Assembly (NCBI RefSeq): GCF_947495205.1
Contig: NZ_CANLXV010000008.1
Coordinates: 102,396 to 166,395 of the forward strand
Source: an uncultured Polaribacter sp.
Lineage (GTDB): Bacteria > Bacteroidota > Bacteroidia > Flavobacteriales > Flavobacteriaceae
DNA length: 64,000 nt
Direction: 5' to 3'
A model generated the notes under the pieces. That model worked only from the letters and a program-made list of their open reading frames with translations, was not told where the DNA came from and ran no database searches. Both the position numbers and the translations under genes were made by a program. Shown here piece by piece: positions 35,175 through 44,051 of this stretch. How positions within the stretch are numbered: the stretch's first letter is position 1; every line of letters begins with the position of its first letter.

Positions 35175-37186
35175 TCTGTTAATATAAAAGCACCTTTTTG
35201 TCCTGTATAATGAAATGGAATGTTGCTCTCTAAACACGTTTGTTTCCAAAAATTTATATTGTTTTTATAATTAGAACCATCTGCAATAATTTGAGTTGGT
35301 TTTACTTTTGTAATTAACCTTTTTAAATTAATTTTAGGAGAATACTGCAATACTACAATAGGCTTTGGCAAATTTTCTATTTGATATACACCTAAACTAT
35401 CTAACAATAAAATTGTATTCTTTTTAAAATGCAAGAGATTTTTAAAATCTTTATTTTTAAGAACTAAGTTATTTTTTATTGTATACGGTTTAATGGCTTT
35501 TATTTTTGACAAATCTTGGTCATTTACATTTTGCTGAAGCAATAAACGTTCTCCTGTTCTTAATCCTAAAATTGCAGATCTACTTTTATGAAAAACAATA
35601 AAAGCATCTTCTTTCAATCTAATTTTTGTTTCTATAAAATAAATACTTTGCACCACTAAAATTGCCGATAAGAAATATATAAGTATACTCGTTTTTCTTT
35701 TCATCAATACTAAAACTAAAGAAAACATTAAAAAATAGCATCCTAACATCATTAAAAATGATATTGATATTTCTTTCAACAGAAAATCTTCCTGTTGGGA
35801 AATCCAACTTACAAAAGCATTCATTGTAGCAATTATATCTCCGTAAAAACTTGCTAAAAATTGTGGCAAACAATTTAGTAATGCTCCTATAATAATTAGA
35901 ATTCCGCTTATTAAAATGAAACCTAAAAAAGGAATTATTATTAAATTAGATAGTACAAATAGCCCTGGAAATTGTTGAAAATAATAAATACTTAATGGTA
36001 AAATACCTACTTGCGCACCAATAGAAACCGTAAAAAGTTGCCACACTTTTTTATCTAAATAAAATCTTGGTGCATACAATGCATATAATTTAGGTTGTAC
36101 CCAAACAATACCAAAAACCGCCAAATAACTTAACTGAAAACCAACATCAAACAAAAACATGGGTTTACATATTAATAAAAATAACATAGAGGTTATTAGT
36201 GAAAAATAAACATTGTTTTTTTGATGAAATACCTGGCCAAAAGCAACAAACGTAAACATAGTAACTGCTCTTACTACAGACGCAGACAAACCTGCAATAA
36301 AGGCGAACATCCATAGTAAAAGAATAATAGAAAATGCTTTGATAAATTTGCCATATTTTAATTTTTCTATAGGTTTTAAAACAAAAGATAAAATCAATAG
36401 AACAATACCAACATGTAAACCAGAAACCGCTAAAATATGTATGGCACCTGCATTTGCATAATCTGTTAACAAACCTTTAGAAATGTCTTGTCTTTGCCCT
36501 AACAACAAGGCACTAATTACAGCAAACTCATCATCTTTAAAATTATATTTTACTAAGGCTTGTTGTATTTTATTTCTAACTTTTGCAGATAAACCTACCA
36601 AAGTTGTATGTTGCTTTGGTAAATTTATAAACTGCTCTTGATTTAAAAACAACTGATTATAAATACCTTGTTTTGCCAAATAGCTTTTGTAATTAAATTG
36701 GTTTGGGTTTAAAGGTGGAATTAATTTTTTGAAATTTTGCTTGGTTAAAATCACGTCATCTACATGTAATCTTTTAACAGTACTATCTTTTTGTACATTA
36801 AGCAGTATACTTCCAAGCGTTTTATGAGTTTCTATTTGAGATACATTGGCTAAATATTTTTCATAATAAAACCCTGGTTTTAAACCTTTAGTAATGGTTA
36901 AAATAGTAGTTTTGTTTTCTTTAGAAAAATTGTTATAATTAGTAGTGTAATTCTTAGAATTGGAACAAAAAACCGTGGTTAAACCAATAAAAAAGAAAGT
37001 AATATAACTTAAAAGCGTTGCAAATATTTTTTTACTTACTAAAAAAAGTAAAAAAACAAGAAAACCTAAAACTAAGAAAAGTACAGTAAAATTAAATTGC
37101 CAAATTTTAAAATAATACTGAATTACAATACCAAAAATTAGGCATACCAAAAAGTGCAAAGGCACGTATTTAATTAACTTGTTCAT
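35171..37186 (-). CDS. comEC: ComEC/Rec2-family DNA-uptake channel protein
   Basis: A 671-residue membrane protein. An N-terminal membrane region with the DUF4131-type soluble domain (about 30-190) precedes the Competence domain with the ALLLGQRQDIS and ILAVSGLHVGIV signatures near residue 230-260 and many helices to about 510. The C-terminal 150 residues keep only a trace of the metallo-beta-lactamase-like domain (HKSRSAILGLRTGERLLLQQN and ADGSNYKNNINFWKQ) without the metal-binding HxHxDH motif. The protein would pass DNA across the inner membrane. It is the last gene of the surE-lpxB operon. Confidence 0.87.
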   Translation of the reverse strand: MNKLIKYVPLHFLVCLIFGIVIQYYFKIWQFNFTVLFLVLGFLVFLLFLVSKKIFATLLSYITFFFIGLTTVFCSNSKNYTTNYNNFSKENKTTILTITKGLKPGFYYEKYLANVSQIETHKTLGSILLNVQKDSTVKRLHVDDVILTKQNFKKLIPPLNPNQFNYKSYLAKQGIYNQLFLNQEQFINLPKQHTTLVGLSAKVRNKIQQALVKYNFKDDEFAVISALLLGQRQDISKGLLTDYANAGAIHILAVSGLHVGIVLLILSFVLKPIEKLKYGKFIKAFSIILLLWMFAFIAGLSASVVRAVTMFTFVAFGQVFHQKNNVYFSLITSMLFLLICKPMFLFDVGFQLSYLAVFGIVWVQPKLYALYAPRFYLDKKVWQLFTVSIGAQVGILPLSIYYFQQFPGLFVLSNLIIIPFLGFILISGILIIIGALLNCLPQFLASFYGDIIATMNAFVSWISQQEDFLLKEISISFLMMLGCYFLMFSLVLVLMKRKTSILIYFLSAILVVQSIYFIETKIRLKEDAFIVFHKSRSAILGLRTGERLLLQQNVNDQDLSKIKAIKPYTIKNNLVLKNKDFKNLLHFKKNTILLLDSLGVYQIENLPKPIVVLQYSPKINLKRLITKVKPTQIIADGSNYKNNINFWKQTCLESNIPFHYTGQKGAFILTD

Positions 37187-37213
37187 AGCAAGTTAAATAT
37201 ACTGTTTTTTTTG

Positions 37214-37693
37214 TTAAAGTATTCGATTTACTTTTACAAAAGCTTTTTTCCAATAAGGATTGGTTAAAGAAGACACAATAACACCTTTTGAAGTAGTGGA
37301 ATGTATAAACTCTACAATTCCGTTTTGAACAGAAACCACTAAACCAACATGGTTAATTCCTGAACGTTTTTTAGCCGTTTTAAAGAAAATTAAATCCCCT
37401 TTTTGGGCATTTTTAAGCGCTATGTTTTTACCTATTTTTGCCATTTCTTTAGAAATTCTAGGCAAGGCTATATTTTCTTTTTTGTATGCTACAAATACAA
37501 TACCTGAGCAGTCCATACCACTGCGTGTAACTCCTCCGTATTTATATTTTACGCCTTTAAATTGCAATGCATTATGCACTACTTTATCTGCTTTTGTGAA
37601 ATTTGTATTTTTTGCAGTTTTTACATTTCTAACAGAAGAACAAGAGCAAAATAGTGTAATTAGTAAAATAAATGATACAAAAAACTGCTTCAT
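37214..37693 (-). CDS. NlpC/P60 (C40) cell-wall peptidase, lipoprotein
   Basis: A 159-residue lipoprotein with lipobox LFCSC and a C40 peptidase domain: catalytic cysteine in SGMDCSGIVF (about residue 61) and histidine in SGINHVGLVV (about residue 115), with the preceding KYKYGGVTRSG strand. It cleaves peptide stems of peptidoglycan. The start lies 8 nt downstream of the lpxB stop, so it is in the same envelope operon. Length is the minimal one for the family with no extra SH3 domains. Confidence 0.9.
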   Translation of the reverse strand: MKQFFVSFILLITLFCSCSSVRNVKTAKNTNFTKADKVVHNALQFKGVKYKYGGVTRSGMDCSGIVFVAYKKENIALPRISKEMAKIGKNIALKNAQKGDLIFFKTAKKRSGINHVGLVVSVQNGIVEFIHSTTSKGVIVSSLTNPYWKKAFVKVNRIL

Positions 37694-37701
37694 ATTTAGG
37701 G

Positions 37702-38811
37702 CTACTTAAGTTTACTTACAATTTGTTGCGCAACTTTTTTAGATGCTCCTTTACCTCCTAATTTTTGCTCTAAATCAAAATAATTTAAAAATAATTTTTC
37801 TCTTTGTGTTGTATCCAAAATTTTAGTCAGCTCCGTTTTTAAATTATTTTTATTAAAATCATCTTGAATTAATTCTTTTACAACTTCCTTATTCATAATT
37901 AAGTTTACCAAAGAAATAAACTGTAACGTAATAATTCTTTTGGCAATTTGGTAAGAAATGTAACCACCTTTATAACAAACTACTTGTGGCACTTTAAACA
38001 AGGCTGTTTCTAAAGTTGCAGTGCCAGAAGCAACCAAAGCCGCATAAGAAACACTTAATAAATCGTAGGTTTTATTGTTGATAAAAGCCACTTCTCTACT
38101 CCCAATAATAGCTTTATAAAAAGAAAAATCTTGACTTGGAGCGCCTGCAATTACAAATTTATATTCAGAAAAATCATCAACCAAAGATAACATAACAGCT
38201 AGCATTTTTTTAATTTCTTGTTTTCTACTTCCTGGTAAAATTGCTATAATTTTTTGAGCTCCTAAACGGTGTTCTTTCCTAAATTTAGATTCAGAAACCT
38301 GTTTCCTGTCGGCAATAGCATCTATTAAAGGATGCCCTACAAAAGTTACGTTATAATTGTATTTTTTGTAAAAATCTTGTTCAAAAGGAAGTATCACAAA
38401 AAGCTGATCTACATCTCTTTTAATATCTTGTACTCTACTTGCTCTGCTTGCCCAAACTTGTGGCGAAATATAATAATTAGTACGATAACCTTCATGTCTA
38501 GCCCATTTTGCAACACGTAAATTAAAACCAGAATTGTCTATAAAAATAATAACATCTGGATTAAAATTAGCAATATCTTTTTTACAAAATTTTATAAAAC
38601 TTAATACTTTAAATAAGTTTTTAATTACTTCAAAAAAACCCATAAAGGCTCTTTCTTTGTAATGACTGACTAAAGTACCTCCAACAGCCTGCATTAAATC
38701 TCCACCCCAAAAACGTATTTCTGCAGTTGCATCTTGCAAAAAAAGTTCTTTCATTAAATTAGAACCGTGCAAATCTCCAGAGGCTTCACCTGCCACAATG
38801 TAGTACTTCAT
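37702..38811 (-). CDS. lpxB: Lipid-A-disaccharide synthase
   Basis: A 369-residue GT19 enzyme. Signatures: the start VAGEASGDLHGSNLM, the HYKERAFMGFFEVI segment near residue 50, VIFIDNSGFNLRVA near 88, and ILPGSRKQEI near 190. It joins UDP-diacylglucosamine and lipid X into the lipid A disaccharide at the inner membrane. It starts 3 nt after a small membrane protein gene that overlaps surE, so surE, this small gene and lpxB are one unit, an arrangement common in Bacteroidetes. Confidence 0.96.
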   Translation of the reverse strand: MKYYIVAGEASGDLHGSNLMKELFLQDATAEIRFWGGDLMQAVGGTLVSHYKERAFMGFFEVIKNLFKVLSFIKFCKKDIANFNPDVIIFIDNSGFNLRVAKWARHEGYRTNYYISPQVWASRASRVQDIKRDVDQLFVILPFEQDFYKKYNYNVTFVGHPLIDAIADRKQVSESKFRKEHRLGAQKIIAILPGSRKQEIKKMLAVMLSLVDDFSEYKFVIAGAPSQDFSFYKAIIGSREVAFINNKTYDLLSVSYAALVASGTATLETALFKVPQVVCYKGGYISYQIAKRIITLQFISLVNLIMNKEVVKELIQDDFNKNNLKTELTKILDTTQREKLFLNYFDLEQKLGGKGASKKVAQQIVSKLK

Positions 38812-38814
38812 TAT

Positions 38815-39102
38815 TTAAAAAAATTTTAATATAAATGTGGTTAGTGCTATTAAAATTGTAGCCAATAAAACTCCTTTTGCTTTATAATCTTGCTTCTTTT
38901 TAATAAAAACAAAAAAAACAAACAAATTAGGTATTGCTGCCATAGCCAATACTTTACCATACAAATTTCCTTCTTTTATCATTTGTAAAGTATCTGAAAA
39001 ATTATATTGAGAGAAATATTCTAGGTATAAAAATATGCCACCAGAAGTTGCAAAAATTGCAGTTAAAAAACCAACAAGTATCTTTTTTTTTACAGTTCCC
39101 AA
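38815..39102 (-). CDS. Small membrane protein between surE and lpxB
   Basis: A 95-residue protein with three hydrophobic segments (about 8-28, 47-65 and 74-93) and a short polar loop after the first one. I do not recognise a named family, but a small gene in this exact surE-lpxB position is common in Flavobacteriaceae as far as I recall. The gene overlaps the surE 3' end by 13 nt and ends 3 nt before lpxB. Its role may be in the envelope; nothing more can be said. Confidence 0.72.
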   Translation of the reverse strand: MGTVKKKILVGFLTAIFATSGGIFLYLEYFSQYNFSDTLQMIKEGNLYGKVLAMAAIPNLFVFFVFIKKKQDYKAKGVLLATILIALTTFILKFF

Positions 39103-39860
39103 GAGTTTAGTTTTTGAATCATATGATGTGCAGTCATATCAAATTGAACAGGCACAACAGATACATACCCGTTTTCTAAAGCATAAACATCTGTATCTTG
39201 CCCTTTATCTTTACTAATAAATTCTCCAGAAAGCCAATAATATTCTTTTCCAAACGGACTTTTCCTTTTATCAAAATCTTCCTTCCAATAGCCATTTGCT
39301 TGTCTGCAAATTTTTACACCTTTAATTTCTTCCGCCTTTAAATCAGGAATATTTACATTTAAAACCACACCTTCTGGTATACCATTTAACAATGCGTTTA
39401 AGGTAATATTTTTTACAAATGTTTCACTTGGTCTAAAATCTGCATGCCATTTAAAATCTAATAACGAAAAACCAATTGCAGGAATTCCTTCAATACCTGC
39501 TTCTATTGCAGCACTCATTGTACCAGAATAAATTACGTTTATAGAAGAATTTGCACCATGATTTATACCAGAAACGCACAAATCTGGTTTTCTATTTAAA
39601 ATTTCGCTTATCGCCATTTTTACGCAATCTGCAGGTGTACCAGAGCAAGTATATTCTAACTGCGGACCTTCATCTATAGTTATAGGATTGCATGTTAAAA
39701 CATTATCTACAGTAATTGCATGCCCCATACCACTTTGCGGACTATCTGGAGCTACAACAACCACATCTCCTATTTTGTTCATTATTTTTATTAATGCTCT
39801 AATTCCTGGTGCAGTAATTCCATCATCATTTGTAACTAAAATTAAAGGTTTATCTGGCAT
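39090..39860 (-). CDS. surE: 5'/3'-nucleotidase SurE
   Basis: A 256-residue metal-dependent phosphatase. Metal ligands are seen in VTNDDGITAPG (N and two D near residues 9-12) and SGINHGANSSINVIYSGTMSA (S and N near 95-105), which is the SurE signature. It removes phosphate from nucleoside monophosphates and helps stationary-phase survival. It is the first gene of the surE - small membrane protein - lpxB - C40 - comEC operon. The divergent protease gene starts 221 nt upstream. Confidence 0.95.
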   Translation of the reverse strand: MPDKPLILVTNDDGITAPGIRALIKIMNKIGDVVVVAPDSPQSGMGHAITVDNVLTCNPITIDEGPQLEYTCSGTPADCVKMAISEILNRKPDLCVSGINHGANSSINVIYSGTMSAAIEAGIEGIPAIGFSLLDFKWHADFRPSETFVKNITLNALLNGIPEGVVLNVNIPDLKAEEIKGVKICRQANGYWKEDFDKRKSPFGKEYYWLSGEFISKDKGQDTDVYALENGYVSVVPVQFDMTAHHMIQKLNSWEL

Positions 39861-39962
39861 ATGTATTGGCTTTTTAAATACAAAATTAACAATCTATTAC
39901 TACAAATGTAACTGATTTTATTCACTTTCTTTTTAACAATATGTAAAGAATACATTGTTGTT

Positions 39963-39988
39963 ATTTTCTGTATTATTGTACAGAAAAT
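39963..39988. promoter_or_regulatory. Perfect inverted repeat between surE and the S41 protease gene
   Basis: ATTTTCTGTA (39963-39972) and TACAGAAAAT (39979-39988) form a 10-bp dyad with a 6-nt spacer in the divergent region. It could be an operator serving either gene. It has no T tract and is not a terminator. Confidence 0.4.
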
Positions 39989-40010
39989 TTAAAAATATTC
40001 TTTATTTAAA

Positions 40011-40037
40011 TTTTTTGGCACTATTTTAGTAAACTAG
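40011..40037 (+). promoter_or_regulatory. TTTTTTGGCA...GTAAACTAG promoter-like motif
   Basis: TTTTTTGGCA followed by CTATTTTA and GTAAACTAG lies 45 nt before the ATG of the tail-specific protease. It resembles the motif in front of the DPP4-like gene at 30735-30761. GG and GT are ten bases apart here, close to a sigma-54 GG-N10-GC layout. Confidence 0.35.
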
Positions 40038-40081
40038 AAGATAAAAGAAGTACTACAAAAAATAAATTTCTAAAATTATTT

Positions 40082-42214
40082 ATGAAAATCAAACAAAAAA
40101 TCAGTATTGTTTTTGCAGCTTTAACATTGCTATTTACAAACGTAAATATGCATGCAAATTCAATTTCAAAAAACGCAGATCCAGAAAAAGATAAAATTTT
40201 AGTTTATGTTCTAAAAAACATTTTAACAAGAGGCCATTTTGTAGTAAAAGATATGAATGATGATTTCTCTGAAATGGTTTATACTAATTTTATTGATGCT
40301 TTAGATCCTAGTAAACGTTATTTCACCCAGAAAGATATTAAAGAATTTTCTGCTTACAAATTTCAAATAGACAACCAATTGTTAGCAGACAATGTAGACT
40401 TTTACAATTTGGTTTATGACCGTTTTTTAAACAAAATTAAAAATGCCAAAGCGCATTATAGCGAAATTTTAAAAGCACCTTTTAATTTTAATAAAAAAGA
40501 AACTATTGACATTAATTATGAAAAAGTACCATTTGCTAAAAATGAGAAAGAACTAATAGACTATTGGAGAAAGCAGTTAAAATTAAGTACTTTAAGTAGA
40601 ATTCAAGATCAATTGGATAAGGAAAAATTAAAAGTAAAAAAAGATAAATCATACAAAATGAAATCTTTTAAAACTTTAGAAAAAGAAGCCAGAGCAGAAG
40701 TTTTAAAAAACATGAACGATTTATACTTAAGAATTGAAGAATTGGAACATGAAGATTGGTTTTCTGCATTTTTAAATAGTGTTGTTGGTGCTTTTGACCC
40801 TCATACAACTTATATGGCGCCAAGAATTAAAGAGCGTTTTGATCAAGATATGTCTGGTAAATTAGAAGGTATTGGTGCAAGATTGTCTCGAAAAGGAATT
40901 TACACAGAAATTTTTGAATTGGTCTCTGGTGGACCTGCATGGAAAGAAGGTAGTTTAGAGCCTGGTGATGTTATTTTAGAAGTGGCACAAGGAGATGAAA
41001 AAGCAAAAGATATTGTAGGAATGCGTTTAGATGACGCTATTAAATTTATAAAAGGTCCTAAAGGTACAGAAGTAAGGCTAACTGTAAAGAAAAAGTTAGA
41101 TGGTTCTACTAAAATAATTTCTATTATTAGAGACGTTGTAGAGTTAGAAGAAACTTTCGTAAAATCTACTGTGGTAAGAAAAAACGGCAAAAACTATGGC
41201 TTAATAGATTTACCAAGGTTTTATATTGATTTTTCTGATAGAAATGGAAGAGACTCTGCAAAAGATATGGAAAAAGAAATTGAACGCTTAAAAAACGAAA
41301 ATGTTTCAGGTTTATTAATTGACTTAAGAAATAATGGTGGTGGATCTTTAAAAACTGCCATAGAAATTGCAGGTTTATTTATAGAAAAAGGGCCTGTAGT
41401 GCAAGTAAAATACAGAGGTCAAGAACCCGTAGTAAAAAGTGATGTTGACCCAAAAATGCAATGGGATGGCCCAGTTGTAGTTTTGGTGAATGAATTGTCT
41501 GCCTCTGCATCAGAAATTTTTGCAGCAGCAATGCAAGATTATGGAAGAGCAATTGTTGTTGGCGGTAACCAAACCTACGGAAAAGGAACTGTACAAAGTG
41601 TAATACCTATTAATAATTTTTACCCAAATTATGATGAAGATTTAGGTGCTATAAAAATGACCATTCAAAAATTTTATAGAGTTAATGGTGGCTCTACACA
41701 AATTGAAGGTGTATATTCTGATATTGCCATGCCAGATAGGTATAGTTATATGCAATTTGGCGAACGCGATTTAGAAGGTGCTTTAGCTTGGGACAAAGTA
41801 CCACAAGCAAAATACGTTAGAACAAATTCTTATGACAATTTTAATGATGTGGTTTACGAAAGTAAAAATAGAATTGCAACCAATAAAAACTTTAAATTAA
41901 TTAATGAATATGCTCAATGGCTAAGAAAAAATCAAGACGACAATTCTTTTTCGTTAAATTCTAAAGACTTTTTTAGAGAAAATAAGGAGCAAGAAGCATA
42001 TGCCAAAAAATACAAATCTGTTTTTGAATACAAATCTAATTTAACATTTAGCTCTCCTAAACATGAGTTACCGCTATTTAAAAAAGATACCGTTTTAAAA
42101 GGTAAAAGAGACGCGTGGCACAAAAATCTATCTAAAGATATTTATGTGGATGAAGCGTTAAACGTGTTAAGTGATTTAAAGCTTAAAAATGGAGCAAAAA
42201 TTGTAAAAAACTAA
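40082..42214 (+). CDS. prc: Tail-specific (C-terminal processing) protease, S41 family
   Basis: A 710-residue periplasmic protease with an N-terminal signal peptide (FAALTLLFTNVNMHA). The order is DUF/N-terminal helical domain, PDZ domain (GISARL-like motif and GGPAWKEGSLEPGDVILEV near residue 290), and S41 catalytic domain with the LSASASEIFAAA serine (about residue 475) and the QTYGKGTVQ lysine (about residue 500). The C-terminal DUF3340-type region completes the Prc architecture. It trims C-termini of envelope proteins. It is alone in its transcript, with a terminator right after. Confidence 0.95.
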   Translation: MKIKQKISIVFAALTLLFTNVNMHANSISKNADPEKDKILVYVLKNILTRGHFVVKDMNDDFSEMVYTNFIDALDPSKRYFTQKDIKEFSAYKFQIDNQLLADNVDFYNLVYDRFLNKIKNAKAHYSEILKAPFNFNKKETIDINYEKVPFAKNEKELIDYWRKQLKLSTLSRIQDQLDKEKLKVKKDKSYKMKSFKTLEKEARAEVLKNMNDLYLRIEELEHEDWFSAFLNSVVGAFDPHTTYMAPRIKERFDQDMSGKLEGIGARLSRKGIYTEIFELVSGGPAWKEGSLEPGDVILEVAQGDEKAKDIVGMRLDDAIKFIKGPKGTEVRLTVKKKLDGSTKIISIIRDVVELEETFVKSTVVRKNGKNYGLIDLPRFYIDFSDRNGRDSAKDMEKEIERLKNENVSGLLIDLRNNGGGSLKTAIEIAGLFIEKGPVVQVKYRGQEPVVKSDVDPKMQWDGPVVVLVNELSASASEIFAAAMQDYGRAIVVGGNQTYGKGTVQSVIPINNFYPNYDEDLGAIKMTIQKFYRVNGGSTQIEGVYSDIAMPDRYSYMQFGERDLEGALAWDKVPQAKYVRTNSYDNFNDVVYESKNRIATNKNFKLINEYAQWLRKNQDDNSFSLNSKDFFRENKEQEAYAKKYKSVFEYKSNLTFSSPKHELPLFKKDTVLKGKRDAWHKNLSKDIYVDEALNVLSDLKLKNGAKIVKN

Positions 42215-42233
42215 ACTGTTCAAAACTAATAAC

Positions 42234-42269
42234 AAGTCTGATAATTTAAAAAACTATCAGACTTTTTTA
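42234..42269 (+). terminator. Intrinsic terminator after the S41 protease gene
   Basis: AAGTCTGATA (42234-42243) pairs with TATCAGACTT (42255-42264) with an 11-nt loop, ending in a T-rich tract. It falls between prc and the thioesterase ATG at 42282. Confidence 0.88.
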
Positions 42270-42281
42270 TATTCATAAAAT

Positions 42282-42725
42282 ATGAGTTTTAAAGTAGCTT
42301 TCAATACAAAATGGTCTGATTTTGATCCAAACAGACATATGCGTCATACCGCTTATAACGATTATGCTGCAGAAGTTAGAGTGCGTTATTTTGCAAAATA
42401 TAATTTTTCTATAGATGAATTTACAAAGCACAACTTAGGCCCTATCCTATTTACGGAAGCAACTTCTTTTAGAAAAGAAATTCACCTTGGCGAAACAATT
42501 ACCGTAAATTTAAAACTACAAGGCTTGTCTAAAAATAATGAACGCTGGAAAATTGTACACGAAGTTTTTAATGAAGCAGGTAAACTATCTGCAATTATAA
42601 AAGTTTATGGTGCTTGGATAGATTTAACCAAAAGAAAATTAAGAGTACCACCAGAAGAAACTAGAGCAATGTTTAATTTTGCTGAAAAATCAGAAGATTT
42701 TGAAGTGATTCCTTTAAAGCAATAA
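42282..42725 (+). CDS. Hot-dog-fold acyl-CoA thioesterase
   Basis: A 147-residue single hot-dog domain protein. The N-terminal block NTKWSDFDPNRHMRHTAYNDY holds the catalytic aspartate and the NxH/(R)HM region of 4HBT/YbgC-type thioesterases, and the SKNNERWKIVHEVF strand is the central beta-sheet. It would hydrolyse short acyl-CoA or aromatic acyl-CoA. There is no signal peptide. It is close to the prc terminator, so it probably has its own promoter. Confidence 0.88.
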   Translation: MSFKVAFNTKWSDFDPNRHMRHTAYNDYAAEVRVRYFAKYNFSIDEFTKHNLGPILFTEATSFRKEIHLGETITVNLKLQGLSKNNERWKIVHEVFNEAGKLSAIIKVYGAWIDLTKRKLRVPPEETRAMFNFAEKSEDFEVIPLKQ

Positions 42726-42826
42726 CTTTCTTTCTTCGTTAAAATATTTAAGTTTTGGTTTGTAGAAATTCTGAAATTAACAACAATTCAACTGGCCAAT
42801 TTAAAGCAGAATTATTAACCTCAACT

Positions 42827-43804
42827 TTATAAGTATACTTCTAAAAGCTTAGCTTCTTTTGCTTGAGATTGTAATTTTACTTTATCAATACTCGCTGGTA
42901 ATAAAATGGTTTCTCCTTTTTTAAGAGGATAAACTTCATCATTAAAATACAACTCTAAATTACCATTTACACACATATAAATTACAAAAGAATCTAAGTT
43001 TGTATAATCCTTTTCTAAAGTACCATCAACAACTAAAAAATTAGAGATAAAGTATGGAGAATGTACCAATTCATTAGAAACGTTTTTATCCTTCTTATAA
43101 ATTGTCTTATAGTTTTCTTTTGGCTCAAAATCTATAACATCTGTAGCTAAATCATTATGTAAATCTCTTAATTTACCTGTTTTAGCATCTACCCTATTGT
43201 AATCGTAAATTCTGTAAGTAATATCAGAAGTTTGCTGTATTTCTGCTAGCAAAACGCCAGCACCAATAGCATGTACTCTTCCCGTTGGAATGTAAAACGT
43301 ATCGCCTTCTGTAACATTTTCATGGTGCATTTTTTCTAAAATATCACCATTTGTAACTAAATTAGTATACGCTTCCTTACTTAATTTTTCATCAAAACCA
43401 ACAATAAGTTCTGCGTTCTCGTCTGCCTCCATTACGTACCACATTTCATTTTTCCCAAAAGAATTGTGGCGTTCTTTAGCAATCTCATTACTTGGATGTA
43501 CTTGTATAGAAAGTGGTGTTTTTGCGTCTATAAATTTAATTAGTAAAGGAAATTCATTTCCAAATTGCTCATAAACTTTATTCCCTAAAAAATCTCCTTT
43601 AAATTGCTTTATTAGATTCGCTAAAGTTTTCCCTTTAAAAAAACCGTTATCAACTACAGTTTCATCATTTTTTACATCAGAAATCTCCCAAGACTCTCCA
43701 ATATTAGTCTCTGAATAATTTTTATTTAAAACTGTTTTTAATTTTTCTCCGCCCCAAAGACGATATTTATATAAAGGTGTAAATTTTAAAGGATGTAATT
43801 TCAT
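42827..43804 (-). CDS. manA: Class I mannose-6-phosphate isomerase
   Basis: A 325-residue cupin enzyme that interconverts mannose 6-phosphate and fructose 6-phosphate. Seen: the zinc-binding QVHPSNEIA block (His about residue 99), NEMWYVM (Glu), and the HAIGAGVLLAEIQQTSDITYRIYDYNR segment with catalytic residues. The short form without the long C-terminal cupin insertion is normal for Bacteroidetes and Firmicutes. GDP-mannose made from its product could feed the mannosyltransferases at the start of the window or the surface glycan genes at its end; this is inference. A tRNA gene on the same strand precedes it. Confidence 0.93.
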   Translation of the reverse strand: MKLHPLKFTPLYKYRLWGGEKLKTVLNKNYSETNIGESWEISDVKNDETVVDNGFFKGKTLANLIKQFKGDFLGNKVYEQFGNEFPLLIKFIDAKTPLSIQVHPSNEIAKERHNSFGKNEMWYVMEADENAELIVGFDEKLSKEAYTNLVTNGDILEKMHHENVTEGDTFYIPTGRVHAIGAGVLLAEIQQTSDITYRIYDYNRVDAKTGKLRDLHNDLATDVIDFEPKENYKTIYKKDKNVSNELVHSPYFISNFLVVDGTLEKDYTNLDSFVIYMCVNGNLELYFNDEVYPLKKGETILLPASIDKVKLQSQAKEAKLLEVYL

Positions 43805-43826
43805 AAAGCCAAGCTATTTTTTGAAG

Positions 43827-43858
43827 TAAAAAAAAGCTGAAGTTTTAAAACTTCAGCT
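43827..43858 (-). terminator. Intrinsic terminator after tRNA-Leu
   Basis: A perfect 24-nt palindrome (43835-43858; arms AGCTGAAG and CTTCAGCT with AT-rich centre) is followed on the minus strand by T8. It ends the tRNA transcript just before the manA start. Confidence 0.9.
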
Positions 43859-43866
43859 CTACTTTG

Positions 43867-43948
43867 TACAGGCGGAGAGACTCGAACTCTCACACCTCGC
43901 GGCACTAGATCCTAAGTCTAGCGTGTCTACCAATTCCACCACGCCTGC
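43867..43948 (-). tRNA. tRNA-Leu (anticodon UAG)
   Basis: The minus strand folds into an 82-nt class II tRNA. The acceptor stem is GCAGGCG with CGCCTGT (one G-U at the end) and discriminator A. The D-loop has GGTAGACACG, the anticodon arm is CTAGA-CTTAGGA-TCTAG with UAG at 34-36, a long variable arm follows, and the T arm is GAGAG-TTCGAGT-CTCTC. CCA is not encoded. Confidence 0.97.
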
Positions 43949-44002
43949 ATTTTTCCGAAGATTTCGGGTTGCAAATATAAACAATACTTACAAACTACAA
44001 AC

Positions 44003-44029
44003 TTGTTACTAATAATTTTTCTATTTTTG
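44003..44029 (+). promoter_or_regulatory. Promoter of the M20 dipeptidase gene
   Basis: TTG (44003-44005) and TATTTTTG (44022-44029) match the flavobacterial -33 and -7 boxes with a 16-nt spacer. The -7 box ends 22 nt before the ATG at 44052. Confidence 0.55.
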
Positions 44030-44051
44030 ATAGAGAAAATAAAAACTAAAA

